From assembly GCF_902506095.1 (NCBI RefSeq), contig NZ_LR733293.1:4011476-4075475 (forward strand): a DNA stretch of 64,000 bases, in the 5' to 3' direction. The notes beneath the pieces are model-generated. The model searched no databases and was not told the DNA's origin. It saw only the letters and a list, made by a program, of their open reading frames with translations. The position numbers were made by a program, and so were the translations under genes. Of the stretch, positions 35,321 through 43,677 are shown in pieces (the stretch's first letter is position 1; the number at the start of each line of letters is the position of its first letter). The stretch is from Arthrobacter sp. 9AX (lineage in GTDB: Bacteria; Actinomycetota; Actinomycetes; Actinomycetales; Micrococcaceae).

Positions 35321-36233
35321 TGTTTGCCCCGCAAAGAATGACTGCCACGCGCTCCCCCGGTTCCGGCACGTAGGCGCCGGACGTCAGGGCAGCGTAGGCC
35401 GCGGCGGCGGCGTGTTCCACCGCCAGCCGGTACTCGTTCCAGAGTGCTGAGCGCGCGGCCACGATGTGGTGGTCTGACACCAGGACGCTTTCGACGCCGG
35501 TGCGGACCGCAACGGAGTAGCCGATCTCGCCAATGCGGCGCGCCCCCAGGGAGTCTGCCGCAACTCCCGATACCGCGACGTCGACGGGTTCCTTCGCGGC
35601 CAGGGCCGCATGGAGCGTGGGGGCGTTGGATGGTTCCACGGCCACCACTTTGGCGTGGCCCTCCACCGCTGCCGCAATTCCCGCCATCAGTCCGCCGCCG
35701 CCCACCGCCAGCAGAACGGTGTCCACGCCGGCAACCTGCTCCAGCAGCTCGGTCCCCACCGTTCCAGCGCCGGCTGCGATTTCCGGCTGGTCGTAGGCGT
35801 GGCAATAGACCGCCCCGGTGCGCCGGGCGTGTTCCACTGCAGCCTGGTACGCGTCGGCATATTCTGCCCCGCCCTGGACCACGGTGGCGCCGACCGCCTT
35901 GAGCTTCTTGACCTTCACGGCCGGAGCAGCCGCCGGCACGAACACGGTTGCCGGCACTCCAAGCTGGGCGGCCGCATAGGCGTTGGCCAGCCCGGCGTTG
36001 CCGCCCGAAGCGACCACCACACCCACCCCGGAGTCCAGCTCGCCACGTTCCTTGCTCGCCAGGATGCGGTTCAGGGCACCGCGGGCTTTGAAGGTGCCGG
36101 CGTGCTGCATGAATTCGCACTTGAACCAGACCTCTGCCGTGAACGCCTCCGGGTCCGCCCGGACTACCGGCGTCACCCGGGTGAGGCCGGTAGTCCGGCG
36201 GGCGGCGTCATCTACGTCTGCGCGGGTAATCAC
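35301..36233 (-). CDS. PLP-dependent threonine/serine dehydratase
   Basis: 310 residues from GTG 36233, one base after the upstream stop; the longer frame to 36482 is antisense-free but lies inside the next gene. PLP lysine in GTFKARGALNRI, the phosphate-binding VVASGGNAGLANAY, the tetraglycine loop LLAVGGGGLMAGIA, and LCGANTDPATL at the end, as in fold-type II Ser/Thr dehydratases. It deaminates threonine or serine to 2-oxo acids. The absence of a C-terminal ACT domain points to the catabolic type. Confidence 0.9.
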   Translation of the reverse strand: MITRADVDDAARRTTGLTRVTPVVRADPEAFTAEVWFKCEFMQHAGTFKARGALNRILASKERGELDSGVGVVVASGGNAGLANAYAAAQLGVPATVFVPAAAPAVKVKKLKAVGATVVQGGAEYADAYQAAVEHARRTGAVYCHAYDQPEIAAGAGTVGTELLEQVAGVDTVLLAVGGGGLMAGIAAAVEGHAKVVAVEPSNAPTLHAALAAKEPVDVAVSGVAADSLGARRIGEIGYSVAVRTGVESVLVSDHHIVAARSALWNEYRLAVEHAAAAAYAALTSGAYVPEPGERVAVILCGANTDPATL

Positions 36234-36234
36234 G

Positions 36235-36495
36235 TCAGAGTTCGTCGTCCCAGGTTCCCGGCTCCTCCAGGGCTTCCTCAGGTTTGTGCTCCGTCGCCGG
36301 TTCGCCGCTTCCGGTGTATGACGCCGGCACGGTCCCGGCGGCGTGGGCCTGCTGCTCCTCGCGGATATTGCCGGCGCCGGGCAGTTCCGGGTGCATCCCG
36401 CCCTGCGGGGCCTGCGGGGCCTGCTTGGCTTCGTCGGGATCGCCCGGACCGCGAAGGTCGGCGGTGTTCCTGGGCTCCTCATTGGACGTGGTCAT
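36235..36495 (-). CDS. Small acidic hypothetical protein upstream of the dehydratase
   Basis: 86 residues, rich in Glu, Pro, Ala and Gln, and probably disordered (MTTSNEEPRNTADLRGPGD at the start, EEALEEPGTWDDEL at the end). ATG 36495 follows GGCAGGACCC. The gene is coupled to the dehydratase. Function unknown. Confidence 0.65.
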   Translation of the reverse strand: MTTSNEEPRNTADLRGPGDPDEAKQAPQAPQGGMHPELPGAGNIREEQQAHAAGTVPASYTGSGEPATEHKPEEALEEPGTWDDEL

Positions 36496-36625
36496 GGGTC
36501 CTGCCTTTCACCTGGATACCGGCTGCTCGCTGCCCGAACAGGTCTCCGGGCCAGGACTCCAGCCTACGGTGCGGCCGGTCACAAATGGTTTTTTAGCTGC
36601 AATCTCCGGCACTCCGGGACAACCG

Positions 36626-36663
36626 GAAAGGCGGGCAGGACCAGCAGGTCCCGCCCGCCTTTC
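36626..36663. terminator. Hairpin terminator
   Basis: A 17-bp stem with one mismatch (36626-36642 with 36647-36663), loop AGCA, just downstream of the minus-strand lipoprotein gene. Confidence 0.7.
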
Positions 36664-36693
36664 TGCTGCCCGCTCTTGTGCAGCCCGCCGGTG

Positions 36694-37554
36694 CTAGCGG
36701 GAGGCGGTGGGCGAGGCCGAGGAGGTCACGGCATCTTCACTCCCTGTCGAAGTCGCTGTTGGTGACGCTGAACTACGCGGTGACGACGTACTTCCGGAAC
36801 CGGAGGTGCTGGTGGACGTCGGGCTGGAAGTTGAGCTGCCGCCGTCGGCCTTCTCCAGCACGTCATTGATCAGGTCCTCGAGTTCCTTCTGGTCCGGATC
36901 GCCCAGGTTGGCGCCGCCCTTGGTGGCCACCACCAGGAGCCTGCCCTCGGCCGCGGAGACCTGCATCAGCTTCTGTCCGTTTTCGCCGCTGCGGGTGCTG
37001 AGGGTGCCAAACGTCTTGTCGGCGTCCGTGTCAGCCTGGAGTTCCTCGCTGGTGACCTCGTACGTCTTCCCCAGCGCCGTGACGGAGAACTTGTCGCACT
37101 GGTCCATCTTGCCGCTGATCCCGTCCAGGACCTCGACGGCGGACTTTCCCTCGCTGCCGGACTGTGCGGACAGGGTACGGGGCTGGTCGCCCTCGGAAAG
37201 CGCGACGGAGATGTCCCCGCTTTCCACCTTGTCCAGCAGGCCCGCGGTGGCGATGTCCTTGCAGTCTGATGGATCTACGGTGGCCGTACTGAGGAGCAGG
37301 TTGGCAATATTTCCGCCCTGGTCCACCTGCTCCTTGGAATACAGCTTCAGTTCATTGCCGTCCCCGTCCTTCATTCCGGAGATCAGGTTGCGGAGCTCAT
37401 CCTCCGTGTAGACCTTCGCTTCCGCGGCCTTGCTGGCAGACGCGCTGGCAGTCTGGGTGGCCGTGGGGCTTGCTGCACCACCACCGCCGCCCGTGCAGCC
37501 CGCGAGCGCGATCATTGCCGCCGCCGTCAGTCCAAGTGCAGGAACTTTCCGCAT
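36694..37554 (-). CDS. Putative lipoprotein with Ser/Thr-rich C-terminal tail
   Basis: 286 residues. Signal peptide and lipobox LAGC (Cys20), a Gly/Ser/Thr linker, a folded domain from about 45 to 230 (VYTEDELRNLISGMKDGDGN to KELEDLINDVLEKADGG) with two Cys (PSDCKDIA and MDQCDKF), then a roughly 55-residue low-complexity Ser/Thr/Ser-Pro tail. Ribosome site AAGGGG. The overall layout resembles actinobacterial surface lipoproteins of the sensor/LpqH-like type; function unknown. Confidence 0.8.
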   Translation of the reverse strand: MRKVPALGLTAAAMIALAGCTGGGGGAASPTATQTASASASKAAEAKVYTEDELRNLISGMKDGDGNELKLYSKEQVDQGGNIANLLLSTATVDPSDCKDIATAGLLDKVESGDISVALSEGDQPRTLSAQSGSEGKSAVEVLDGISGKMDQCDKFSVTALGKTYEVTSEELQADTDADKTFGTLSTRSGENGQKLMQVSAAEGRLLVVATKGGANLGDPDQKELEDLINDVLEKADGGSSTSSPTSTSTSGSGSTSSPRSSASPTATSTGSEDAVTSSASPTASR

Positions 37555-37802
37555 TAGTCACAACCCCTTAGAAAATAGAAAGCATGCTTAGCGTTTTCAG
37601 CCTAAGGCCTGCCGAGGGGTTGGGGAAACAACTGAGCCTGACTTTTTATTTGCGGCCCCGCCTCACGGCGCCGTCCCGCCGGCTGGACGCCCGCCTCCGC
37701 CGACCAATTCCCGTTCCCGGCGGCCATGCTTGCCTGCGCGGTCGGTCTGGTTGCCTGACCAGCCCCCTTGCCGGCCCTGCCCTGTGTGGAATAATCCGAA
37801 GC

Positions 37803-37818
37803 AGTGGTCCTTACCGGA
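37803..37818 (+). promoter_or_regulatory. DasR-like operator upstream of the GntR gene
   Basis: AGTGGTCCTTACCGGA keeps the A[C/G]TGGTCnnnACC core of dre sites bound by DasR/NagR regulators, about 30 bases before the regulator's GTG. It suggests autoregulation. Pattern-based only. Confidence 0.4.
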
Positions 37819-37845
37819 CCGCTCCACGGATCGAAGGGGCCTTTC

Positions 37846-38604
37846 GTGCCAGCCACAGCACCATCAAGGAGCAGCGCTCCGGCGGCAAGCGCGCCCATCA
37901 ACAACACCCAGGTCCCCAAGCATGAGCAGTTGCGCATGATCATCCTCAAGCTGGCCAAGGAGGAGCTGGAACCCGGCGCCCGGCTCCCCAGCGAGCGCAC
38001 CCTGATGGACTCCTACGGCGTCAGCCGCATCACCGTGCGCGCCGCGATTGGCCGGCTGGTCAACGAGGGGCATCTGGTCCGGGTTCCGGCCAAGGGCACG
38101 TTTGTGGCGGATTCTCCCGTGCAGTCCACGCTGCACCTGGCCTCGTTCACGCAGGAAATGGAGGCCATGGGCCACGTTCCCAGCACGGTGGTCCTGATGG
38201 CGGAGGCCGCTCCGGCCCCCGAGGACACCGCTGAGGTGCTCGGCCTCGCCCCGGGAGCCGAGGCCATCCACCTCAAGCGCTTGCGGCTGGCGGACGGCCG
38301 GCCGGTCAGCGTTGACGATGCCTGGTACAACCCGGAACACGCCCCGGGGCTGCTGGATATCGACCTGACGGGGTCGGTTTACAAGGCCCTCGCAGCGCAG
38401 TTCGGGCACCAGATCGACCGGGCCCGGCAAAGCGTCAAGTCCGAGGGCGCCCCGGCTGACGTCGGGGCGCTCCTCGGCACCGGAACGGGAGCGCCGGTGC
38501 TGGCGTTCGACCGTGTTTCCTATTCAGGCCAGCTGGCCATCGAGCATTCGCGTTCCTGGTACCGCTCCGACCGCTACTCCCTGAACATGGAAGTCCGGCT
38601 TTAG
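37846..38604 (+). CDS. GntR/HutC-family regulator, DasR/NagR-like
   Basis: 252 residues from GTG 37846 (GAAGGGG seven bases upstream). The winged helix-turn-helix is RMIILKLAKEELEPGARLPS through YGVSRITVRAAIGRLVNEG and VPAKGTFV. The C-terminal UTRA domain (about 95-250) has FTQEMEAMGHVPSTVVL and SIEHSRSWYRSDRY-like end residues. UTRA regulators of this type bind glucosamine-6-phosphate or GlcNAc-6-phosphate. It abuts the PTS/nag genes and is probably their repressor. Confidence 0.9.
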   Translation: MPATAPSRSSAPAASAPINNTQVPKHEQLRMIILKLAKEELEPGARLPSERTLMDSYGVSRITVRAAIGRLVNEGHLVRVPAKGTFVADSPVQSTLHLASFTQEMEAMGHVPSTVVLMAEAAPAPEDTAEVLGLAPGAEAIHLKRLRLADGRPVSVDDAWYNPEHAPGLLDIDLTGSVYKALAAQFGHQIDRARQSVKSEGAPADVGALLGTGTGAPVLAFDRVSYSGQLAIEHSRSWYRSDRYSLNMEVRL

Positions 38605-39069
38605 TCAGCCCTGGTCCAGCGAGAAGAGCTCTTCGCCGGCGGCCACAGTGCCCGCGGCAACCAGGATTGCGGTGTCCGGCTTGGTATCGAGTACGACGAC
38701 GGGACTCACCATCGAGTAGCCGGCCGCCAGGGCGGCGGCGGGGTCCACGCGCATCACGGGGGCGCCGGCGTCGATGGTGTCGCCCTGGGCGATGAGCAGC
38801 TTGAAACCTTCACCCTTGAGCTTGACCGTGTCAATGCCCACGTGGGTGAGGACGCCGCGTCCTGATGACTCGACCACAACAAAGGCGTGCGGCAGGAGCT
38901 TGACCACCTTGCCCGCAACCGGGGACACGACGTCGAACATCTCTCCTGCCGGCGGCTCCACGGCTGCGCCGGAACCCACCATCTGCCCGGCGAAGACCGG
39001 ATCCGGGACCTCGGCAAGGGGAACAACGGCGCCGGTAATGGGTGCGAGGACCACCAGGGACAGCGCCAC
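38605..39069 (-). CDS. PTS glucose/N-acetylglucosamine-type IIA component
   Basis: 154 residues from GTG 39069, overlapping the IIB stop (TAGTG). Crr-like fold: VLAPITGAVVPLAEVPDPVFAGQM at the start, conserved His in LLPHAFVV and the phosphorylated His in VLTHVGIDTVKLKGEGF. It accepts phosphate from HPr and passes it to the IIB protein. It is encoded as a separate protein, convergent with and touching the GntR gene. Confidence 0.92.
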   Translation of the reverse strand: MALSLVVLAPITGAVVPLAEVPDPVFAGQMVGSGAAVEPPAGEMFDVVSPVAGKVVKLLPHAFVVVESSGRGVLTHVGIDTVKLKGEGFKLLIAQGDTIDAGAPVMRVDPAAALAAGYSMVSPVVVLDTKPDTAILVAAGTVAAGEELFSLDQG

Positions 39070-39299
39070 TAGAGGAGGTCCTCGATGTCCTCGGCGAGGG
39101 TGTCGGCCTCGGGTCCAACAATCACCTGGACGGCGGTTCCGGCAGCCAGGACGCCATGGGCTCCGGCGGCCTTCAGTGTGGCCTCGTTGACGAGCGAGCC
39201 GTCTTTGACTTCCGTGCGCAGCCGCGTGATGCAGGCTTCAACTTCCACGATGTTGCCGGCTCCGCCCAGGCCTTCAATGATCTTTTCTGCTTTGGACAT
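39069..39299 (-). CDS. PTS glucose/N-acetylglucosamine-type IIB component
   Basis: 76 residues from ATG 39299, preceded by AAAGGGCAGCC. The phosphocysteine motif is EACITRLRTEV (Cys phosphorylated by IIA), within KIIEGLGGAGNIVEVEACIT and ending VIVGPEADTLAEDIEDLL. It forms, with the divergent IIC permease and the IIA protein, a complete PTS transporter. Confidence 0.92.
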   Translation of the reverse strand: MSKAEKIIEGLGGAGNIVEVEACITRLRTEVKDGSLVNEATLKAAGAHGVLAAGTAVQVIVGPEADTLAEDIEDLL

Positions 39300-39454
39300 G
39301 GCTGCCCTTTCTGACGGTGCCCGCTCGGAGCACTGCTTCCTCACCGGGGCCGGCGGCCCAAGTGCGACCAATTATGGCTTCCACTGCCGGCCGTTTGAAG
39401 GGCCGCGCGGGTTGCGGTTGCCTTGACAGCCGCTCGTGGGATGGATCACACTGA

Positions 39455-39470
39455 ACTGGTCATAACCAGA
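39455..39470 (+). promoter_or_regulatory. DasR-like operator in the divergent PTS promoter region
   Basis: ACTGGTCATAACCAGA matches 12 of 16 positions of the dre consensus ACTGGTCTAGACCAGT. It lies between IIB (minus) and IIC (plus), just after a TTGACA element at 39423-39428. The probable ligand is the GntR protein at 37846. Confidence 0.6.
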
Positions 39471-39527
39471 CAGTACCGGCTGGACCCTTCACTCCACAAG
39501 CCCACAAATCCCCGCAGAGGTGCAACC

Positions 39528-40778
39528 ATGTCAACACCTGAGACCACCGCCCTGGCTCCAGAGAAGAAGCCAAACAGGGTTTTCGCCACGTTGCAGCGCC
39601 TTGGCCGCTGCCTGATGCTTCCCATCGCTGTCCTCCCGGCCGCGGGCATCCTCCTGCGCATCGGCCAGGCCGACCTGCTGGGCGCCATTCCCGGGTTTGA
39701 GGGCGGCGCAGCCGTCATTTCCGCCGCGGGTAACGCCGTCTTCACGTGGCTGCCGCTAATCTTTGCCGTGGGCATTGCCATCGGCTGGGCCAAGAAGGCG
39801 GACGGCTCCACGGCGTTGGCCGCCGTAGTGGGCTACATGGTGATCGACGGAGTCTTCAAGGCAATGTCCCCGCTGGTCCTCGCCGGGCAGTTGGATCCCG
39901 CCGGCAAACCCGCCGTGATCAACTACGGTGTGCTGGCCGGCATCGTAGTGGGCCTGCTGTCCGCCACGCTGTGGCAGCGGTTCTACCGCACCAAACTGCC
40001 TGACTTCCTCGGCTTCTTCAGCGGCCGTCGCCTCGTTCCCATCCTGACCTCCGTGACCAGCCTGGTGGTGGGCGTCGTCCTTGCCCTGGTCTACCCGTTC
40101 TTCAACGCAGGTCTGTCCGCAGTAGGCGAGGCCGTGGCCGGCAACGCCGTAGCCGGCGGCGGCATCTATGGCTTCGCCAACCGCATGCTCATTCCTGCCG
40201 GCCTGCACCACATCCTCAACTCCGCTGTCTGGTTCCTCATCGGTGACTACACCGACGCCTCCGGCCACCTGGTCCGCGGCGACCTCAACCGCTTCTTCGC
40301 CGGCGACCCCACCGCGGGCATCTTCATGACCGGGTTCTTCCCCATCATGATGTTCGGCCTTCCCGCCGCAGCCCTGGCCATCTGGCGCCACGCCAAGCCC
40401 TCGCAGAAGAAAATCGTGGGCGGCATCATGCTCTCCACCGCCCTCACCGCGTTCTTCACCGGCATCACCGAACCGCTCGAGTACTCCTTTATGTTTGTGG
40501 CTTTCCCGCTCTACATCGTCCACGCGGCCCTGACCGGCACCTCGATGGCCCTGGTCAATGCGCTGGACATCCATCACGGGTTCACGTTCTCCGCGGGCCT
40601 GATCGACTTTGTCCTCAACTTCGGCAAAGCCCAGAACGCCTGGCTGCTCATCCCCATTGGACTGGGCTACGCAGTGGTCTACTACTTCCTCTTTTCCTTC
40701 GTGATCAAGCGCTGGAACCTGCGCACCCCGGGCCGCGAAGACGACGAGGTCACCGTGGAGACCGACGCCGCGAAGTAA
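39528..40778 (+). CDS. nagE: PTS N-acetylglucosamine-type IIC permease
   Basis: 416 residues from ATG 39528 (GCAGAGGTGCAACC). About ten membrane segments. EIIC glucose/GlcNAc landmarks: LGRCLMLPIAVLPAAGILLR, FSGRRLVPILTS, the NRMLIPAGLHHILN loop typical of GlcNAc permeases, and the sugar-binding GITEPLEYSF. It imports and phosphorylates the sugar with IIA and IIB. It is first of a plus-strand run with nagB, cutC and nagA. The substrate is inferred from this context and the NRMLIPAGLHH signature. Confidence 0.9.
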   Translation: MSTPETTALAPEKKPNRVFATLQRLGRCLMLPIAVLPAAGILLRIGQADLLGAIPGFEGGAAVISAAGNAVFTWLPLIFAVGIAIGWAKKADGSTALAAVVGYMVIDGVFKAMSPLVLAGQLDPAGKPAVINYGVLAGIVVGLLSATLWQRFYRTKLPDFLGFFSGRRLVPILTSVTSLVVGVVLALVYPFFNAGLSAVGEAVAGNAVAGGGIYGFANRMLIPAGLHHILNSAVWFLIGDYTDASGHLVRGDLNRFFAGDPTAGIFMTGFFPIMMFGLPAAALAIWRHAKPSQKKIVGGIMLSTALTAFFTGITEPLEYSFMFVAFPLYIVHAALTGTSMALVNALDIHHGFTFSAGLIDFVLNFGKAQNAWLLIPIGLGYAVVYYFLFSFVIKRWNLRTPGREDDEVTVETDAAK

Positions 40779-40841
40779 CCTCTTCCACCCGTCTCAGCCA
40801 ACAGCACCTTGGATAACCGCAACCGAAAGTACGCGCACCTT

Positions 40842-41618
40842 ATGGAAATCGTCATCCTCCCCACCCCTGCAGACGTAGCCCGCACGGCCGCAGACGCCAT
40901 CGAGCAGCAGGTCCGCAGCGGCCCGTCAGTCCTGGGACTGGCCACCGGGTCAACGCCCCTTGGCACGTACCAGGAGCTCACCGAGCGGCACCGGAACGGA
41001 TTGAGCTTTGCCGGGGCGCAGGCTTTCCTCCTCGACGAGTACGTGGGCCTGCCCAGCGCGCACCCGCAGTCCTACCACTCGGTGATCCGGGAGGAATTCG
41101 TGGACGGTGTGGACTTTCCTGCGGGCGCAGTGCACGGGCTGGACGGGGTGGCGGAGGACCTCGAAGCCGAGGCCGCCCGGTACGAGGCTGCCATCACCGC
41201 CGCGGGTGGAGTGGACCTCCAGATCCTGGGCATCGGAACGGACGGCCACGTGGGTTTCAACGAGCCGATGTCCTCGCTGGGCTCCCGCACCCGGATCAAG
41301 ACACTCACCCAGCAGACCCGCCGGGACAACGCCCGCTTCTTCGCAGACCCCGCGGACGTGCCGGACCACGTCCTGACCCAGGGCCTGGGCACCATCCGGG
41401 AGGCACGGCACCTGCTGCTGCTGGCGATGGGTGAGGCCAAGGCGGAGGCTATAGCGGCAGCCGTCGAGGGACCGGTGGCTGCAGCCTGCCCCGCCTCGGC
41501 GCTCCAACTCCACCCGCACGTCACGGTCTTGGTGGATGAGGCGGCCGCGTCCAGGCTGGCGCACCGGGAGTACTACCAGGACACGTTTGGGCGCAAGCCC
41601 GCGTGGCAGGGGCTCTGA
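40842..41618 (+). CDS. nagB: Glucosamine-6-phosphate deaminase
   Basis: 258 residues from ATG 40842, where homologues begin MEIVILP; the TTG at 40809 is discarded. Motifs: GLATGSTPLGTYQEL (phosphate loop), FLLDEYVGL (catalytic Asp), QILGIGTDGHVGFNEP (catalytic His and phosphate contacts) and TQGLGTIREARHLLLLA. It converts GlcN-6-P to fructose-6-P and ammonia. Confidence 0.96.
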   Translation: MEIVILPTPADVARTAADAIEQQVRSGPSVLGLATGSTPLGTYQELTERHRNGLSFAGAQAFLLDEYVGLPSAHPQSYHSVIREEFVDGVDFPAGAVHGLDGVAEDLEAEAARYEAAITAAGGVDLQILGIGTDGHVGFNEPMSSLGSRTRIKTLTQQTRRDNARFFADPADVPDHVLTQGLGTIREARHLLLLAMGEAKAEAIAAAVEGPVAAACPASALQLHPHVTVLVDEAAASRLAHREYYQDTFGRKPAWQGL

Positions 41619-41620
41619 GG

Positions 41621-42355
41621 ATGGCAGCGTCACCGCAGCTTGAGCTGGCGGTGGAGGATGCCGAGGGCGTCCGCCTGGCAGCGTCTGTTGGGGCCGCGAG
41701 GGTGGAGCTGTGCGCCGCCCTCGCGGAGACGGACGGCATCACGCCGAGCATCGGTACGGTGGAGCAGGCATGCCGGGTTGGCCTGCCTGTCCATGTACTG
41801 GTTCGCCCGCGTCCCGGCAACTTCAGCTACACAGCCGCGGAGCTTGAGGTAGTGGAGCGCGACGTGGAAGCGGCGTTGGACGCCGGTGCCGCGGGCGTGG
41901 TTGTGGGCGTCTTAGGGGCTGACGGCGGCCCGGACGTTCCGGCGCTTCGGCACCTTTCTGAGGTGGCCCGCCGTCGTCATCCCGCTGCAGAGGTGACGTT
42001 CCACCGGGCGTTCGACGCGGCTCTCGCGGCGGGCGTGGATCCTGCCGATGCGTTGGCCAGGCTGGAACGGGCCGGCGTTGACCGCGTGCTCACCAGCGGC
42101 GGAAGCCCGGACTGCGGCGCGGGGCTGGCGATGCTGGCGCGGTTGGTGGAGCTGGGACGGAACCACGCGCCGTCGGTACAGATCATGGCCGGCGGCGGTG
42201 TACGGCTCGAACTCATGCCGGAGCTGGTCCACAGCGGTGTGCACGCCGTGCACACGTCGGCCCGCGGCCTGGACGCTTTCACTGGGTCCAGGGCACGCGC
42301 GGCGGACCCCGTACTCGCTGCCGGCATGGCAGCGGCTCTCCGAAAGGCGGCATGA
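41621..42355 (+). CDS. cutC: CutC-family protein
   Basis: 244 residues from ATG 41621, three bases after nagB. TIM-barrel CutC features are LELAVEDAEGVRLAASVGAARVELC, the LVRPRPGNFSYTAAEL segment, VTFHRAFD and VDRVLTSGGSPD, and IMAGGGVRLELM. CutC was named for copper homeostasis but its biochemical role is unsettled. Its position sealed between nagB and nagA (4-base overlap) suggests an amino-sugar-related enzymatic role. Confidence 0.9.
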   Translation: MAASPQLELAVEDAEGVRLAASVGAARVELCAALAETDGITPSIGTVEQACRVGLPVHVLVRPRPGNFSYTAAELEVVERDVEAALDAGAAGVVVGVLGADGGPDVPALRHLSEVARRRHPAAEVTFHRAFDAALAAGVDPADALARLERAGVDRVLTSGGSPDCGAGLAMLARLVELGRNHAPSVQIMAGGGVRLELMPELVHSGVHAVHTSARGLDAFTGSRARAADPVLAAGMAAALRKAA

Positions 42356-43626
42356 TGGGCAAGGAACTGGTACTTCGGGGCCGCATCGTTGCAGCGGGCA
42401 TGGACATCCGCGACGGGCTGGTCGCCGTGGCGGGTGGCCGGATTACCTATGCCGGGCCGGCGTCTGAATACTCCGGCGACCTTGGTGAGACTGGCAACCT
42501 TGGCGACACTTCCGCGGCGCCGGACCGGGTCTTGTTGCCGGGCCTGGTGGACCTCCACTGCCACGGCGCCCATGGCTCCGACTTCGCCGAGGGCTCTGAG
42601 GACGGCGCACGGGCTGCAGCCACTTACCTGCACAGCAGGGGCACCACTACGTTGCTGGCCAGTGTGGTCACCGGAGCGCCGGCGGACCTTGTCCGGAACC
42701 TGAAGGTGCTGCGGGCACTGGCGGAGGAGGGGCTGGTTGCCGGATCGCATCTGGAGGGCCCCTTCCTTTCCGGCCACCAGTGCGGCGCCCACGACCCCGC
42801 GCTGCTGCTGGAACCCCACGCCGGCCTGATGGCCGGGCTCATCGATGCTGCGGGCCCTTCCCTCGCTTCCATGACGCTCGCCGCGGAGCTCCCGGGCGCG
42901 TCCGAACTGGTGGATCTGCTGACCAGCCGCGGCGTGATTCCCTCGCTGGGGCACACTGCAGCGGACCATGCCGGGGCTGCCGCCTTCCTGGAACGTGCCG
43001 CCGTCGGCCTTGCGGGTGGGCTCGCAGGTGGGCGAGCGGATGGGCCAGACCCTGTTTCTTCCGGCGGGGGCACAGCCGTTTCCGTAGGGCGCCGACCCAC
43101 CGTGACCCATCTCTTCAACGCCATGCCCACCATGCACCACCGGGCTCCCGGACCGGTTTCCGCGTGCCTCAGCGCAGCGCGCGCCGGGAATGCCGTGGTG
43201 GAGCTCATTGCCGACGGCGTCCACCTCGCCCCGGAGACGGTTAAGACGGTCTTCGAACTGGTGGGCGCCCAGAACATCGCACTGGTCACGGACTCGATGG
43301 CAGCGACGGGCCTCAAGGATGGCCAGTACCGGCTCGGCACGCTGGCGGTAACGGTTGAAGGGGGCGTGGCCCGGGTGGACAACACCGGGGCGATCGCCGG
43401 CGGGACGGCCACACTGCTGGACGTTGTCCGGTCCGCGGTGGCCGCCGGCGTTTCCCTTCAGGACGCCGTCACTTCGGCCACCGCAGTCCCGGCTGCGGTC
43501 CTGGGGCTTTCACAGCAGGCGGGTGAGCTGCGTCCCGGGATGCCGGCCGACGTCGTTGTTGTCGGTCCTGATCTGAAGCTGGCAGGGGTGCTGCGCCGGG
43601 GCGAATGGGTGACTTCGGCCTTATAG
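42352..43626 (+). CDS. nagA: N-acetylglucosamine-6-phosphate deacetylase
   Basis: 424 residues; ATGATG at 42352, overlapping the cutC stop. Amidohydrolase signatures: LVDLHCHGAHGSDF, EGPFLSGHQCGAHDP, SLGHTAADHAG, THLFNAMPTMHHR, ADGVHL and LVTDSMAATG (catalytic Asp). It removes acetate from GlcNAc-6-P to feed NagB. Unusual: about 28 extra residues, glycine-rich (GLAGGLAGGRADGPD to SVGRRP), lie between LERAAV and TVTHLFNAM, at about 43008-43101, where most NagA proteins have a short loop. Confidence 0.94.
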   Translation: MMGKELVLRGRIVAAGMDIRDGLVAVAGGRITYAGPASEYSGDLGETGNLGDTSAAPDRVLLPGLVDLHCHGAHGSDFAEGSEDGARAAATYLHSRGTTTLLASVVTGAPADLVRNLKVLRALAEEGLVAGSHLEGPFLSGHQCGAHDPALLLEPHAGLMAGLIDAAGPSLASMTLAAELPGASELVDLLTSRGVIPSLGHTAADHAGAAAFLERAAVGLAGGLAGGRADGPDPVSSGGGTAVSVGRRPTVTHLFNAMPTMHHRAPGPVSACLSAARAGNAVVELIADGVHLAPETVKTVFELVGAQNIALVTDSMAATGLKDGQYRLGTLAVTVEGGVARVDNTGAIAGGTATLLDVVRSAVAAGVSLQDAVTSATAVPAAVLGLSQQAGELRPGMPADVVVVGPDLKLAGVLRRGEWVTSAL

Positions 43627-43677
43627 TCGTAGCCCACTGCCCTGCCCTGGCCCTGGCCCTGGCCGAGGAGATTGTGA

